The notes beneath the pieces are model-generated. The model was not told the DNA's origin. It was given only the letters and a program-made list of their open reading frames with translations, and did not search any database. Positions 52,559 through 60,509 of a stretch of 64,000 nucleotides of DNA are shown here, piece after piece (position 1 is the first letter of the stretch; each line of letters starts with the position of its first letter). The stretch lies in NCBI RefSeq assembly GCF_003202235.1, contig NZ_MASU01000002.1, positions 124,001 through 188,000 on the forward strand, read 5' to 3'. The stretch is from Prauserella flavalba (lineage in GTDB: Bacteria > Actinomycetota > Actinomycetes > Mycobacteriales > Pseudonocardiaceae). Both the position numbers and the translations under genes were made by a program.

Positions 52559-52999
52559 TTGAGCAGCACGTCCAAGGGCTTCTCCGAGCGGGAGCGCGCG
52601 GCCATGAAGGCTCGCGCCGCCGAGCTGAAGAAGGAGGCCGGCCGAGGCAGGGGGAACAAGGCGGCCGCCGACGAAGCCGCCCTGCTGGCCAAGATCGGCG
52701 AGATGTCCGAGCCCGACAGGGCGGTGGCCGAACGCATCCACGCGATCGTCACCGCCAACGCCCCGGAGCTGTCGCCGAAGCTCTGGTACGGGCAGCCCGC
52801 CTACGCGAGAAAGGGGAAGGTCGTGTGCTTCTTCCGCAGCGGCCAGGTCGACAAGGAGCGCTACTCGACCTTCGGCTTCAACCCCGAGGCCAAGCTCGAC
52901 GACGACAGCGGTCTCTGGGCGACCTCGTTCGCCGTCGCCGAGCTGAGTGACGAGGCCGAGGAGACCATCGCCGCGCTGGTCAAGAAGGCGGTGAGCTGA
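52559..52999 (+). CDS. DUF1801 (YdhG-like) small cytoplasmic protein
   Basis: A 146-residue protein of the DUF1801 family. It has a basic N-terminal helix (RERAAMKARAAELKKEAGR), then IGEMSEPDRAVAERIHAIVT and the diagnostic SPKLWYGQPAYARKGKVVCF (about residues 76-95), ending with ALVKKAVS. The family resembles iron-chaperone-like and YdhG/YjdI proteins but its function is unknown. TTG at 52559 is preferred over GTG 52550 because GGGGAG lies eight bases before it and abuts the GTG. Confidence 0.8.
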   Translation: MSSTSKGFSERERAAMKARAAELKKEAGRGRGNKAAADEAALLAKIGEMSEPDRAVAERIHAIVTANAPELSPKLWYGQPAYARKGKVVCFFRSGQVDKERYSTFGFNPEAKLDDDSGLWATSFAVAELSDEAEETIAALVKKAVS

Positions 53000-53084
53000 C
53001 CCCTCTTCGTTTACCGGCTGGGGCGGGCACACCACGCTGTGTCCGCCACCACAGCGAGCGAATCACCGAACCCGCGAGGTCGCG

Positions 53085-53555
53085 ATGGCTGAGACGTCAA
53101 CGCGGCCGTGCCCGAGGCGGTGCACATCGCGCGCGGCGGCAACCGCGGGTGCCTCAACCGGGCGTGCCGGTAGGCGCGGGTCGTACCGTCGACAACGACC
53201 CCGTGGTGCTCGCGCACGGGCGCGCTGCTGGGGGAGAACGACTTCGTTCACCTGATCTCCGCGGACATCCAGGTGGGCACCCTGCACCACGTCGCCGGCG
53301 ACCGCGGTTCCGCGATCATGCGCGAGTACATCGATGCGTTGCCCTGGGGCAGTTACGTCGTCTTCTCGCACTTCTTCGACCCCGAGGTGCCGGAGCTGAC
53401 GGCCGTCGCCAAGCGGATCGAGAACATCCTCGTGAACGGGCCGATGGGGGCGGGTGAGTTCCGTGTGCGACGAGTGGTGGCCCGGCGGGCCCGTGCTGAA
53501 CGCGCTGAGCGCCGCCGCGCGGTGCATCGTCGGCGCCGTGGGTCGCAAGCCGTAG
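53085..53555 (+). pseudogene. Decayed SAM-dependent methyltransferase (Methyltransf_19 / DUF574 type)
   Basis: Pieces of one gene appear in order but in three frames: an ATG start region, an EAVHIARGG...NRGCLNRACR segment, VDNDPVVLAHGRA (the SAM-ribose region, frame 1 at about 53188), GTLHHVAGDRGSAIMREYID then LPWGSYVVFSHF (frame 2 from 53273), and a C-terminal VGAVGRKP followed by TAG at 53553 in the third frame. The segment that normally holds the glycine-rich SAM motif is deleted. These are hallmarks of the actinobacterial Methyltransf_19 family. The remnant ends exactly where the convergent ImmA stop begins. Confidence 0.75.
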
Positions 53556-54152
53556 CTAGCAGACGTTCGCCGGAACCGGTTCCCGCCATTTCGCCTTGGT
53601 GCACCGTGCGATCCGCCTCGCCGCCGTGGTGTTGAGCCGCCAGCGCGCCATGCTCCGGCTGATCCGGAAGTACCGCGCCACCGAGGTGTCGGTCCAGCCC
53701 CGGAAGGCCGCCGTCCTCGCCGCGTCGCACGGCAGCAGCAGTTCGCCGGAGAGCTCGGCCGCCTCCAGCTCGAGGTCCGATGAGGACGACCGGCACTGCT
53801 CGCCGTCGGTGAGCAGCACGCCGAAGTCGTGCTCCAGCAACACGTGTGCCATCTCGTGGGCGATCGTCGAGCGGCGGCGGTTGGTCTCGTGCACGTGGTT
53901 CTCGATGATCACGGCGCCCCTGCCGACGGACACCAGCGCTCCGGAGAACGACGCCGCGGCCGGGCCGGTGAAGTGCCGTACGGCGTCGCGGGGCAGGGAC
54001 GGGTGGCTCAGGTCGTGTACCTCGATCCCGTACAGGTCGGCGAGTGCGTACGGATCGAGCGGGGCGAAGACGCCGATGCCCATCTCCTCGCGGACGTCGA
54101 GCGCCAGTCGCTTCGCTTCTGCCTTGAAACCGCGCCGTAGGGCCACGCTCAT
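53556..54152 (-). CDS. ImmA/IrrE-family metallopeptidase
   Basis: A 198-residue putative zinc protease. The HExxH motif lies in IAHEMAHVLLEHDFG (about residues 97-111), with a downstream Glu in ELEAAELSGELLLPCDAA (about 129-146). Such proteins cleave a partner XRE repressor in response to a signal (ImmA/ImmR in Bacillus ICEBs1). Its gene overlaps the upstream XRE gene by 4 bp (ATGA), consistent with that pair. ATG at 54152. The C-terminal KAKWREPVPANVC has no known role. Target cleavage is inferred from family and context. Confidence 0.85.
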   Translation of the reverse strand: MSVALRRGFKAEAKRLALDVREEMGIGVFAPLDPYALADLYGIEVHDLSHPSLPRDAVRHFTGPAAASFSGALVSVGRGAVIIENHVHETNRRRSTIAHEMAHVLLEHDFGVLLTDGEQCRSSSSDLELEAAELSGELLLPCDAARTAAFRGWTDTSVARYFRISRSMARWRLNTTAARRIARCTKAKWREPVPANVC

Positions 54153-54520
54153 CTCTCCTGACGGTCCACTTTGATCCTTCGCATGGTCGCGCCGACGATC
54201 TCCAGCAGGTAGTCCTTGTCGGCCTGCGACAGGTCGTCCCTCGCCCGCAGCAGCAGGGCGAGCTGGGTCTCGAGTGCGGGTTCCTCCTGTGCGCGTTCCT
54301 TTCCGTCGGGCCAGACCATGAACACCTCGGCAGGCGAGCCGAGCCACTGGACGAGCGCGATGAACCCGTCGAGGTCCGGGCGGTGTCCGTTGCCCATTCG
54401 GCTGAGCAGCGAGGGGCTGACCCCGGCCTCGTCGGCGAGCTGGCGCCACGACATCCCGCGTGAGCCCCGCTGCGCGTCCAGCGCGTCGTAGAGCCGACGC
54501 GCGTCCATCCGGCCTTCCAT
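54149..54520 (-). CDS. XRE-family helix-turn-helix regulator
   Basis: A 123-residue protein. The HTH is MSWRQLADEAGVSPSLLSRMGNG (about residues 22-44), followed by a short GFIALVQWLGSPAEVFMVWP segment and a C-terminal helical part with LSQADKDYLLEIVGATMRRIK. It overlaps the ImmA gene and is divergent from a DUF2188 gene, as expected for a repressor controlling its own promoter and possibly the divergent one. ATG at 54520 is preceded by GGAGGG seven bases upstream; longer starts exist but lack a ribosome site. Confidence 0.88.
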   Translation of the reverse strand: MEGRMDARRLYDALDAQRGSRGMSWRQLADEAGVSPSLLSRMGNGHRPDLDGFIALVQWLGSPAEVFMVWPDGKERAQEEPALETQLALLLRARDDLSQADKDYLLEIVGATMRRIKVDRQER

Positions 54521-54587
54521 ATCGCCGCCCTCCGTGAGTCGTATTTTCACTATCACAGGGGTGTGTCAATTCTGCCATTCGTCGCGG

Positions 54588-54617
54588 TACTGCTACGTTG
54601 TTCCAGTATAGCAACGT
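54588..54617. promoter_or_regulatory. Candidate XRE operator
   Basis: Between the divergent XRE and DUF2188 genes, TACTG (54588) mirrors CAGTA (54604) and ACGTTG (54595) mirrors CAACGT (54612), overlapping inverted repeats of 21 and 23 bp. TATAGC at 54607 could be a -10 element for the DUF2188 gene. Short arms make this tentative. Confidence 0.35.
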
Positions 54618-54634
54618 CGGTGAAGGGAGCGACG

Positions 54635-54859
54635 ATGACGAGGAAGCTGTTCCAGGTGCGGTTCCGGTTCTCCCCGGACTCGCTGACCTGGCTCGTGATC
54701 CACGACGAACTGGTGCTCTCCCGGTACTGCCGCAAACGTGACGCCGTCGCCGAGGCCGCGCGCGTGGCCCGGGCGAACCCGCCCAGCGTGCTGGTGGTCG
54801 AACGGATGGACGGAACCGTCGAGCGCGAGCGAAGATATGGGGGTACGCCCCGGAGCTGA
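54635..54859 (+). CDS. Small DUF2188-like protein
   Basis: A 74-residue protein with the DUF2188 pattern: TWLVIHDELVLSRYCRKRDAVAEAARVAR then PSVLVVERMDGTVERERRYG (strand, helix with conserved KxDA, strands). Function unknown; homologues are often near toxin/antitoxin or stress loci. ATG at 54635 has AGGGAG ribosome site. It is divergent from the XRE-ImmA pair and may be its regulated target. Confidence 0.7.
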   Translation: MTRKLFQVRFRFSPDSLTWLVIHDELVLSRYCRKRDAVAEAARVARANPPSVLVVERMDGTVERERRYGGTPRS

Positions 54860-54946
54860 CGCCGTGTGTAGCGCTGCGGCACGGCTGGGCGAAAGACAAC
54901 GTGGAGACCGCGTTTTCCGACCCACCCTTCGTGAACGGAGGGCCCC

Positions 54947-55540
54947 ATGAGCAGCGTGAGCCCGCCGCCGTCCCGGACGCACCGCGTACCGGTGGCCGTG
55001 GCCGGTGCGGTGGCGCTGCTGGTCGCCGTCGGCGTCGCGCTGCTGGCCGCCAGGACGGAGCCGAGGCCGGAAATGGCCCCGGGGCGCCCCGGCGTGCCCC
55101 CGCTCGCCACTCCCGCCGCGGCTCCCACCTCGGCCGGGTCCTCGGCGCTGGGACCCGCATCGGCCGTGGTCGGTCCCCGGTCGGGCACGTCGGGAGCGGA
55201 CGCGCTGCCGCCCGAGATCATGGGCCAGTCGGCAGGGGATGGCGGGCTCACCGTGCGGGGGTGCGCTGGAGACGTCACCACCGTCGAGGCGATGGTGGCC
55301 GACGGCAGCGGGGTGCGGTCGGTGACGCTCAGCTGGAGCATGCCGGGCGGGCCGCACGGTACGACGCCGATGGCGAAGGGACCCGGCGTGTCGTGGTCGG
55401 CCCGGCTCGGCCCGTTCCCGCAGCGGGGCGAGGTGGTGTGGCAGGTCGTCGCCACCGACGTGCAGGGCAACACCGTCACGGGCGTTCCGGCGCGGCTCAT
55501 CGTCGAGGGGTGTGCGTCACCCGCGACGACCCTCAGTTGA
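54947..55540 (+). CDS. Membrane-anchored protein with extracellular Ig-like domain
   Basis: A 197-residue protein: short cytoplasmic start (MSSVSPPPSRTHRV), one TM helix (PVAVAGAVALLVAVGVALLA, about residues 15-34), a Pro/Ala/Ser-rich linker (about 36-95) and a C-terminal beta-sandwich-like domain (about 98-197) with two cysteines (VRGCAGDV and VEGCASP) and the VRSVTLSWSMPGG strand. No enzymatic motif. Not recognised as a named family. ATG at 54947 after GGAGGG. It is followed 37 bp later by the LpqI-like gene and probably shares its transcript. Confidence 0.75.
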   Translation: MSSVSPPPSRTHRVPVAVAGAVALLVAVGVALLAARTEPRPEMAPGRPGVPPLATPAAAPTSAGSSALGPASAVVGPRSGTSGADALPPEIMGQSAGDGGLTVRGCAGDVTTVEAMVADGSGVRSVTLSWSMPGGPHGTTPMAKGPGVSWSARLGPFPQRGEVVWQVVATDVQGNTVTGVPARLIVEGCASPATTLS

Positions 55541-55577
55541 GTGGCCGCCGGGCCGCACAACGTACCGTGGGGCAACG

Positions 55578-56735
55578 ATGAAGCGTTTGCTCCTGACGAC
55601 CGTGTTCGTGTCCCTGCTCGCCGGGTGTGGTTCGCCCGGCGGCTCCGGCAACTCCCCGAGCCCGGGCTCGGCGGCGTCGCGGCCCCCGTCGTCCGCGTCC
55701 TCGCAGGCCGCGCCCACGACGTCCCCGGCCGCCCCCGCAGGCACCGGCTGTGAACCGGTGATCGCCGGGATGTCGCCGAGGGAGCGCGTGGCCCAGCTCG
55801 TGGTGGTCGGCGTGGAGCCGAGCGACCCCGCCGCCGCGGTGGCGCTCGTGCGCGACGAGCAGGTGGGTGGCATCTTCATCGGGGGCAACGCGACCGATCT
55901 GCTCACGGACAACGCGCTCGCGCGGGTCCAGGAGGCGGCGAAGGTGCCGGTCTCGGTGGCCGTCGACGACGAGGGCGGCCGCGTGCAGCGGCTCGACCAG
56001 CTCGAAGGCGACCTGCCGAGCGCGCGGGAGATGGCGCGGACCATGACGCCGGAGCAGGTGCGCGCGCTCGCCGAGGAGCGCGGAAAGGCCATGCTGGCGA
56101 GGGGTGTGACCGTCGACTACGGGCCCGACGCCGACCTCACCGACGAGGACGCGAACGCCGCGATCGGCGACCGCTCCTTCAGCGCAGACCCCGCGGTGGC
56201 CCGCGAGTACGCGCTGGCCTTCGCCGCCGGGCTCACCGACGCCGGCGTGCGGCCCGTGCTCAAGCACTTCCCCGGCCACGGGCGGGCGAGCGGCGACTCC
56301 CACACCGGCCTGGTGCGCACCCCGCCGCTCGCCGACCTGCGGGAGCACGACCTCCTGCCGTACGAGGACATCGCCCAGTACGGCGACATCAGTGTGATGG
56401 TGGGCCACCTCGACGTGCCCGGCCTGACCGAGGGACAGCCCGCGTCGCTCTCGCCTGCCGCCTACCAGCTCCTGCGCACCGACTACGCCTTCCAGGGCGT
56501 GACGGTGACCGACGACCTCGGCGCCATGAAGGCGATCTCCGACCGCTACAGCGTGCCCGAGGCCGTGCTGCGCGCCCTGCAGGCCGGTGCCGACCAGGCG
56601 CTGTGGTCCTCAGGAGGGGACGTCGCACCCGTGCTCGACCGGCTGGAGCAGGCGGTCGCCGACGGCGAGCTGCCCGGCGAGCGCGTCGAGGACGCGCTCG
56701 AGCGGGTGCTGCGCTCGAAGAACGCCTGCGGGTAG
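55578..56735 (+). CDS. Lipoprotein beta-N-acetylhexosaminidase, GH3 family (LpqI/NagZ-like)
   Basis: A 385-residue lipoprotein (MKRLLLTTVFVSLLAGC, lipobox LAGC) with a Ser/Pro-rich spacer and a GH3 catalytic domain from about residue 60. Landmarks: MSPRERVAQLVVVGVEPSD, VDDEGGRVQRLDQLEG, KHFPGHGRASGDSHTGLV (catalytic Asp/His dyad, about 228-245) and VTDDLGAMKAI (nucleophile Asp, about 318). It matches the mycobacterial LpqI type that releases N-acetylglucosamine from muropeptides during wall recycling. ATG at 55578. Stop abuts the convergent ssgA-like stop. Confidence 0.9.
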   Translation: MKRLLLTTVFVSLLAGCGSPGGSGNSPSPGSAASRPPSSASSQAAPTTSPAAPAGTGCEPVIAGMSPRERVAQLVVVGVEPSDPAAAVALVRDEQVGGIFIGGNATDLLTDNALARVQEAAKVPVSVAVDDEGGRVQRLDQLEGDLPSAREMARTMTPEQVRALAEERGKAMLARGVTVDYGPDADLTDEDANAAIGDRSFSADPAVAREYALAFAAGLTDAGVRPVLKHFPGHGRASGDSHTGLVRTPPLADLREHDLLPYEDIAQYGDISVMVGHLDVPGLTEGQPASLSPAAYQLLRTDYAFQGVTVTDDLGAMKAISDRYSVPEAVLRALQAGADQALWSSGGDVAPVLDRLEQAVADGELPGERVEDALERVLRSKNACG

Positions 56736-57140
56736 CTACGCCGCCGTGAGGTGGGCGATGAGGGCGTCGAGGTCGAGGTGGCCGCTCTCGGTGCCCGGCG
56801 GCACGATCTCCACGGTTGCCTCGGTGAAGCGCCGCACGTCCTCGATGTCGATCTCCACCACCGCGTAGCCGTCGGGTGACTCCAGTTCCAGCACGAGGTA
56901 GTCCTCGTGCGTGGCGAGGTCGGGGCGGACACGCACGTCGCCGATGCCCGTTGGCTCGGTGATGCCGTCGAGGAGCAGATCGCGCGCGAACTCCCATTCG
57001 ACCCACTCGCCCGGCTCGATGCGGAACGCGAGCGCGACCGTGAACGGCTCGTCCGCCGCGTAGGAGAGGCGGGACAGCAGCGGCGTGCCGCAGCCGTTGA
57101 GGTACACGAACTGGCTTTGGTGTACGGCGTCCTGGTGCAC
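56736..57140 (-). CDS. SsgA/SsgB-family sporulation and cell-division protein
   Basis: A 134-residue SsgA-like protein. The family pattern is visible in VYLNGCGTPLLSRLSYAADE, PFTVALAFRIEPGEWVEWEFARDLL and the GDVRVRPDLATHE segment. SsgB-like proteins position FtsZ before sporulation division in Streptomyces; this family is a marker of morphologically complex actinobacteria. Start GTG at 57140 is placed by GGAGGG six bases upstream; the frame is open much further but unrelated. The exact member (SsgB or another) cannot be told. Confidence 0.88.
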   Translation of the reverse strand: MHQDAVHQSQFVYLNGCGTPLLSRLSYAADEPFTVALAFRIEPGEWVEWEFARDLLLDGITEPTGIGDVRVRPDLATHEDYLVLELESPDGYAVVEIDIEDVRRFTEATVEIVPPGTESGHLDLDALIAHLTAA

Positions 57141-57493
57141 GGCACACCCTCCCGTCTGTCCGTGCCGCCCGCTTGCTGTGGGCGGCCCTTCCGCAAGGAG
57201 AGACGTCCACCTGGCTGTGTTGTGATGCGCCGATCGGGGGAATTCCTTTCGAGACAACTGCGAGTAGAGCAACGCCCGCGCCGCGCGCTTCGTAGCTAGT
57301 CCGGCCGGGTGGTCGCACGTGTGCGAATTGCCTGTTGGGCGGGCCGAACGTGGCTTGTTGGCAGGCTGTTCACTCGATCGAGTCGAGTTGTCGGAGTACC
57401 CGGGGTGGCCTAGTGACACCACTCGTGCGGCGGGGTAAACCAGCGATCGGGCCTTGGTCGGCCACTGGGGGACGATGTTGATGGAGGGACCTG
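57141..57493. other. 353-bp divergent promoter region between ssgA-like and the membrane-protein gene
   Basis: No gene seen. It holds promoters for both flanking divergent genes. A 12-bp perfect palindrome ACTCGATCGAGT is at 57372-57383 and is immediately followed by another CGAGT, so it may be a regulator site. No other repeat or structure is evident. Confidence 0.4.
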
Positions 57494-58165
57494 ATGGCGC
57501 CCAAGGTTCTGCGCCAGACTCCGCATGACGCGGACCTGCTCGACCGCACGGGGATCATTGGCGCCAGCGTGCCCGGCGCGTACTCCGGCGACGGTCCCGA
57601 CGACGGCGTGCCTGTCCGCCGCGTCAACCGGTCCGGCATCGCGAGCATGGCCGCGGCCGTGTTGATGGCGGTCGTCGCGTTCGGTGCCGTCGTCGACGGG
57701 CGGCCGGGGCAGGGCGCGGGCACGCCCATGGCGGGCGAGGCCGCGGGCGGGGGGCCGATCGTGGTCGTCGAGACGCCTCGGCCCACGGAGGTCGAGGGCA
57801 AGGCCAGTCCCGATCCCGGTGCCATTCCCGCGCCGGAGACCGTCGACCCGCCCGCGCCGGTCGCCGTGGTGGAGGAGGAACCTCAGCCGGAGCCGGAGCC
57901 CGTCCCCGAGCCGGAGCCCGAGCCGGTGATCGCGGCCGAGGCACAGGTGCCCGAGCTCGGCCTCCCGGAGGCGCGCATGGACCTGCCGGCGGGAATGGGG
58001 CCGTCGTCGCGGTTCACCGATCGGATGCGCGAGTTCATCGACCCGATGTTCGAGCACTACCTCGAGCAGCGCCGGGAAGCCATGTCGGCCCAGCGGGACC
58101 GGGACGACGACTCCGACGACTCCGACTCGCGTTACCGCGGTGATTTCGGCTACCACGACTGGTGA
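57494..58165 (+). CDS. Single-pass membrane protein with Pro-Glu repeats
   Basis: A 223-residue protein, family not recognised. An N-terminal cytoplasmic part (about 1-48), one TM helix (IASMAAAVLMAVVAFGAVVDG, about 49-68), a rigid Pro/Glu spacer (PEPEPVPEPEPEP, about 135-148) and an acidic helical tail (SSRFTDRMREFIDPMFEHYL) ending in a DDDSDDSDS stretch and RYRGDFGYHDW. The layout suggests a wall-spanning protein. ATG at 57494 after GGAGGG is well supported. Function unknown. Confidence 0.75.
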   Translation: MAPKVLRQTPHDADLLDRTGIIGASVPGAYSGDGPDDGVPVRRVNRSGIASMAAAVLMAVVAFGAVVDGRPGQGAGTPMAGEAAGGGPIVVVETPRPTEVEGKASPDPGAIPAPETVDPPAPVAVVEEEPQPEPEPVPEPEPEPVIAAEAQVPELGLPEARMDLPAGMGPSSRFTDRMREFIDPMFEHYLEQRREAMSAQRDRDDDSDDSDSRYRGDFGYHDW

Positions 58166-58166
58166 T

Positions 58167-58183
58167 CCGTCCGGTTAGGACGG
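58167..58183. terminator. Small hairpin between convergent genes
   Basis: CCGTCC at 58167-58172 pairs with GGACGG at 58178-58183 around a 5-base loop, directly after the membrane-protein stop and overlapping the stop codon of the convergent winged-helix gene. Short stem, so terminator function is uncertain. Confidence 0.35.
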
Positions 58184-59272
58184 TAAGAAACGCACCTCGC
58201 CGCCGGGCACCTCGGCGAACGTCAACAACCGTCGGCCCTCAGCGGCCAGTGAGGCCGTGTCCCGCTTGGACAGCGGGCGAAACGGCTGGATCTCCAGCGC
58301 CGCGGTCTTCTTGTCCCGCTTGATCTTCCAGGCGCCGCGCACGAACCCGTCGACGAGGAACGCGCCCGGCACGATGCCGTTGCGGGTGGCGATGCGCCTG
58401 CGGTCCTCCTGGCTGATCACCCTGCTGCGATCGGCGTGGGAGAGCAGCAGGTTGTCGTACTCGGGCACGAACCGCACCGGTGCGCGCGTGTCTTCCGCGG
58501 GGCGCGGGGCGTCGGGAAGGTCGAACAGCTCGACGCCGTCCTCGGTGCGGAACGTCCGCAGCCGGGGCCGCAGCCGCTCCACCACCTCGCCCAGCCTCGT
58601 CAGCCCGCACCACGTCTGCACGTCGCGCACGCTCGCGGGCCCGAACGCGCCGAGATAGCGCAGGATCAGCCGCTCGGCGTCGGGCCCGCGGGTCGTTCGC
58701 GTGCCGAGCCAGTCGGTGGCGAGCGCGTACGTCGGTTGCCCGCTGCGGCCCCACACGGCCCTCGGCGGTACCTGCACGAGCGGGAGCAGGTTGCGGGCCG
58801 CGAAGACCAGCGCGGTCGGCTCGCGATCGGGCCAGCGCGCGGCGAGTTCCGTGCCCAACTCGGCGCTGCTCAGTGGCTTCCCGGCCAGCAACGCGCTCGC
58901 CGTGGCGGCGAGTTCGCCGAGATCGAGTCCGTTCAGCCGCGCGGTGTGCTGCTGGTTGCCCTTCAGGTCGCTGTCCATGACCGGCTGGGTGAACGCGCGC
59001 AACGGCAACGCGTCGGCGGCGCTCACCTGGTGCACGGTGCCGCGGAGGTTGACCATCCGCACGACGTCCCGGCTGAGCAGGAGCTGCGACAGCTGGCCCG
59101 GGGAGGAGCCGCGCAGCCGGGTCCAGAGGCCGTAGTAGGGCGGAAACGGTGCCTGCGCCTGCATGCCCACGAGGTGCTCGATCAGCTCGATCGCCTGCCG
59201 CTCGCCCCGTTCCAGCAGCGACTGACGGGCCAGCAGGGCGCGGTTGAGGGCGCGCGTGCCGAGGGTGGTCAT
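58175..59272 (-). CDS. Winged-helix DNA-binding domain protein (HTH_42 / COG3214-like)
   Basis: A 365-residue protein of the winged-helix family related to YcaQ-type proteins. MTTLGTRALNRALLARQSLL then HLVGMQAQAPFPPYYGLWTR (about residues 30-50), DVVRMVNLRGTVHQVSAADA and the C-terminal FLVDGFVRGAWKI are conserved landmarks. YcaQ/AlkX relatives are DNA glycosylases that open interstrand crosslinks and contain a QxQ or QxD active site; MQAQAPFPP here fits the QxQ form, so DNA repair is plausible. ATG at 59272. Divergent from fabH-like gene. Confidence 0.8.
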   Translation of the reverse strand: MTTLGTRALNRALLARQSLLERGERQAIELIEHLVGMQAQAPFPPYYGLWTRLRGSSPGQLSQLLLSRDVVRMVNLRGTVHQVSAADALPLRAFTQPVMDSDLKGNQQHTARLNGLDLGELAATASALLAGKPLSSAELGTELAARWPDREPTALVFAARNLLPLVQVPPRAVWGRSGQPTYALATDWLGTRTTRGPDAERLILRYLGAFGPASVRDVQTWCGLTRLGEVVERLRPRLRTFRTEDGVELFDLPDAPRPAEDTRAPVRFVPEYDNLLLSHADRSRVISQEDRRRIATRNGIVPGAFLVDGFVRGAWKIKRDKKTAALEIQPFRPLSKRDTASLAAEGRRLLTFAEVPGGEVRFLPS

Positions 59273-59445
59273 GGCGTCTTTTCTAGTGGTTGTTCCGGTC
59301 GGGTCCCGGCCTGATTTGCGCCGAGGTCTACACTCGTTGAGACATAGGTCACAACGGAAGCCTCTACCGATTAGTAGGCCATACAAGTGTTCGGGGGCGG
59401 TTTCGCGTCTCCCCGTTTCCCGACGCAGGCCCCTGGAGGATGCAA

Positions 59446-60453
59446 GTGCCCACGCACGATGCGCGTGGTGTGGCGGTGCTCGCCGGTCTCGGCGGCTGGC
59501 TCCCGCCGCGCATAGTGGACAACGACGAACTGAGCCGGCACCTCGACACGTCCGACGAGTGGATCCGGACCAGGACCGGCATCGGGCAACGGCACGTCGT
59601 CGACCCCGGTATGTCCACAGTGGACATGGCTGTGGAGGCGGGACGGCGCGCCCTGCACTCGGCGGGCTCACGGGACGTCGACGCGCTCGTGCTCGCCACG
59701 GCGACGCCCGACCAGATCTGTCCCGCCAGTGCTCCGCAGGTGGCGAGCAGGCTCGGGCTCGGCAACATCGCCGCCTTCGACGTCAACGCGGTGTGCAGCG
59801 GGTTCGTGTACGCGCTGGCCACGGCCGCCGGACTGATCTCGGCGGGTGCCGCGTGCAGTGTGCTGATGGTCGGCGCCGACGCGTTCACCACGCTGCTGAA
59901 CCCGAAGGACCGCGGCACCGTGCCGATCTTCGGCGACGGCGCGGGAGCGGTGGTGCTGCGTGCGGGCGAGCCGGACGAGCTCGGTGCGATGGGGCCGTTC
60001 GACCTGCACAGCGACGGCGACCTGGCCGAGCTGTTGATCGTGCCCGCGGGCGGGGCGAAGCAGAAGACGTCCGACAACCCGGAGGACCACTACTTCAGCA
60101 TGCAGGGGCCCGCGGTGTTCCGGCACGCGACCGCGCGCATGGCGGAGTCGTCGCGCACGGTGATGGAGCGGGCGGGCTGGACGGTCAGCGACGTCGACCG
60201 GTTCATCGGTCACCAGGCCAACATCCGGATCCTGCACGCCACGGCCAAGCAGCTCGGCCTGCCCGCCGACAGCCTCGTGGTCAACATCGAGCGCACCGGC
60301 AACACGAGTGCCGCGTCGATCCCGCTCGCGATGGTGGACGCGGTCAACGACGGCACTCTCCAGGCGGGCGACCGCGTGCTCGTGAGCGCCTTCGGCGCCG
60401 GCCTCACGTGGGGCGCCACCGCCCTGCGCTGGCCCGACATCACCCCCGGCTGA
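59446..60453 (+). CDS. fabH: Beta-ketoacyl-ACP synthase III (FabH-like)
   Basis: A 335-residue thiolase-fold enzyme that condenses acyl-CoA with malonyl-ACP to start fatty acid chains, or a relative that makes specialised acyl units. Catalytic triad: Cys in VNAVCSGFVYALAT (about residue 118), His in FIGHQANIRIL (about 259) and Asn in RTGNTSAASIPLA (about 289). DTSDEWIRTRTGI and GDGAGAVVL are conserved. GTG at 59446 has GGAGG six bases upstream and is preferred over the ATG at 59440, which abuts it. No other fab genes are adjacent. Confidence 0.9.
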   Translation: MPTHDARGVAVLAGLGGWLPPRIVDNDELSRHLDTSDEWIRTRTGIGQRHVVDPGMSTVDMAVEAGRRALHSAGSRDVDALVLATATPDQICPASAPQVASRLGLGNIAAFDVNAVCSGFVYALATAAGLISAGAACSVLMVGADAFTTLLNPKDRGTVPIFGDGAGAVVLRAGEPDELGAMGPFDLHSDGDLAELLIVPAGGAKQKTSDNPEDHYFSMQGPAVFRHATARMAESSRTVMERAGWTVSDVDRFIGHQANIRILHATAKQLGLPADSLVVNIERTGNTSAASIPLAMVDAVNDGTLQAGDRVLVSAFGAGLTWGATALRWPDITPG

Positions 60454-60456
60454 ACA

Positions 60457-60509
60457 GCCCCCAAGGCCACCTTTGTTGCGTTCAACGCAACAAAGGTGGC
60501 CTTGGGGGC
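60457..60509. repeat. Palindrome family A, copy 5 (perfect), supplies the cyclase stop codon
   Basis: 53 bp: perfect 25-base arms (left arm begins GCCCCCAAGGCCACCTTTGT) and a TCA centre at 60482-60484. It starts 3 bp after the fabH stop. On the minus strand the centre is TGA, the stop codon of the adenylate cyclase, whose last eight residues PPRPPLLR are encoded in the right arm. Confidence 0.92.

Noticed and set aside
52331-54859. Integrated prophage or ICE at the tRNA-Ser gene
   Set aside because: No integrase, no second tRNA 3' copy and no phage structural gene are visible; XRE-ImmA alone is not enough.
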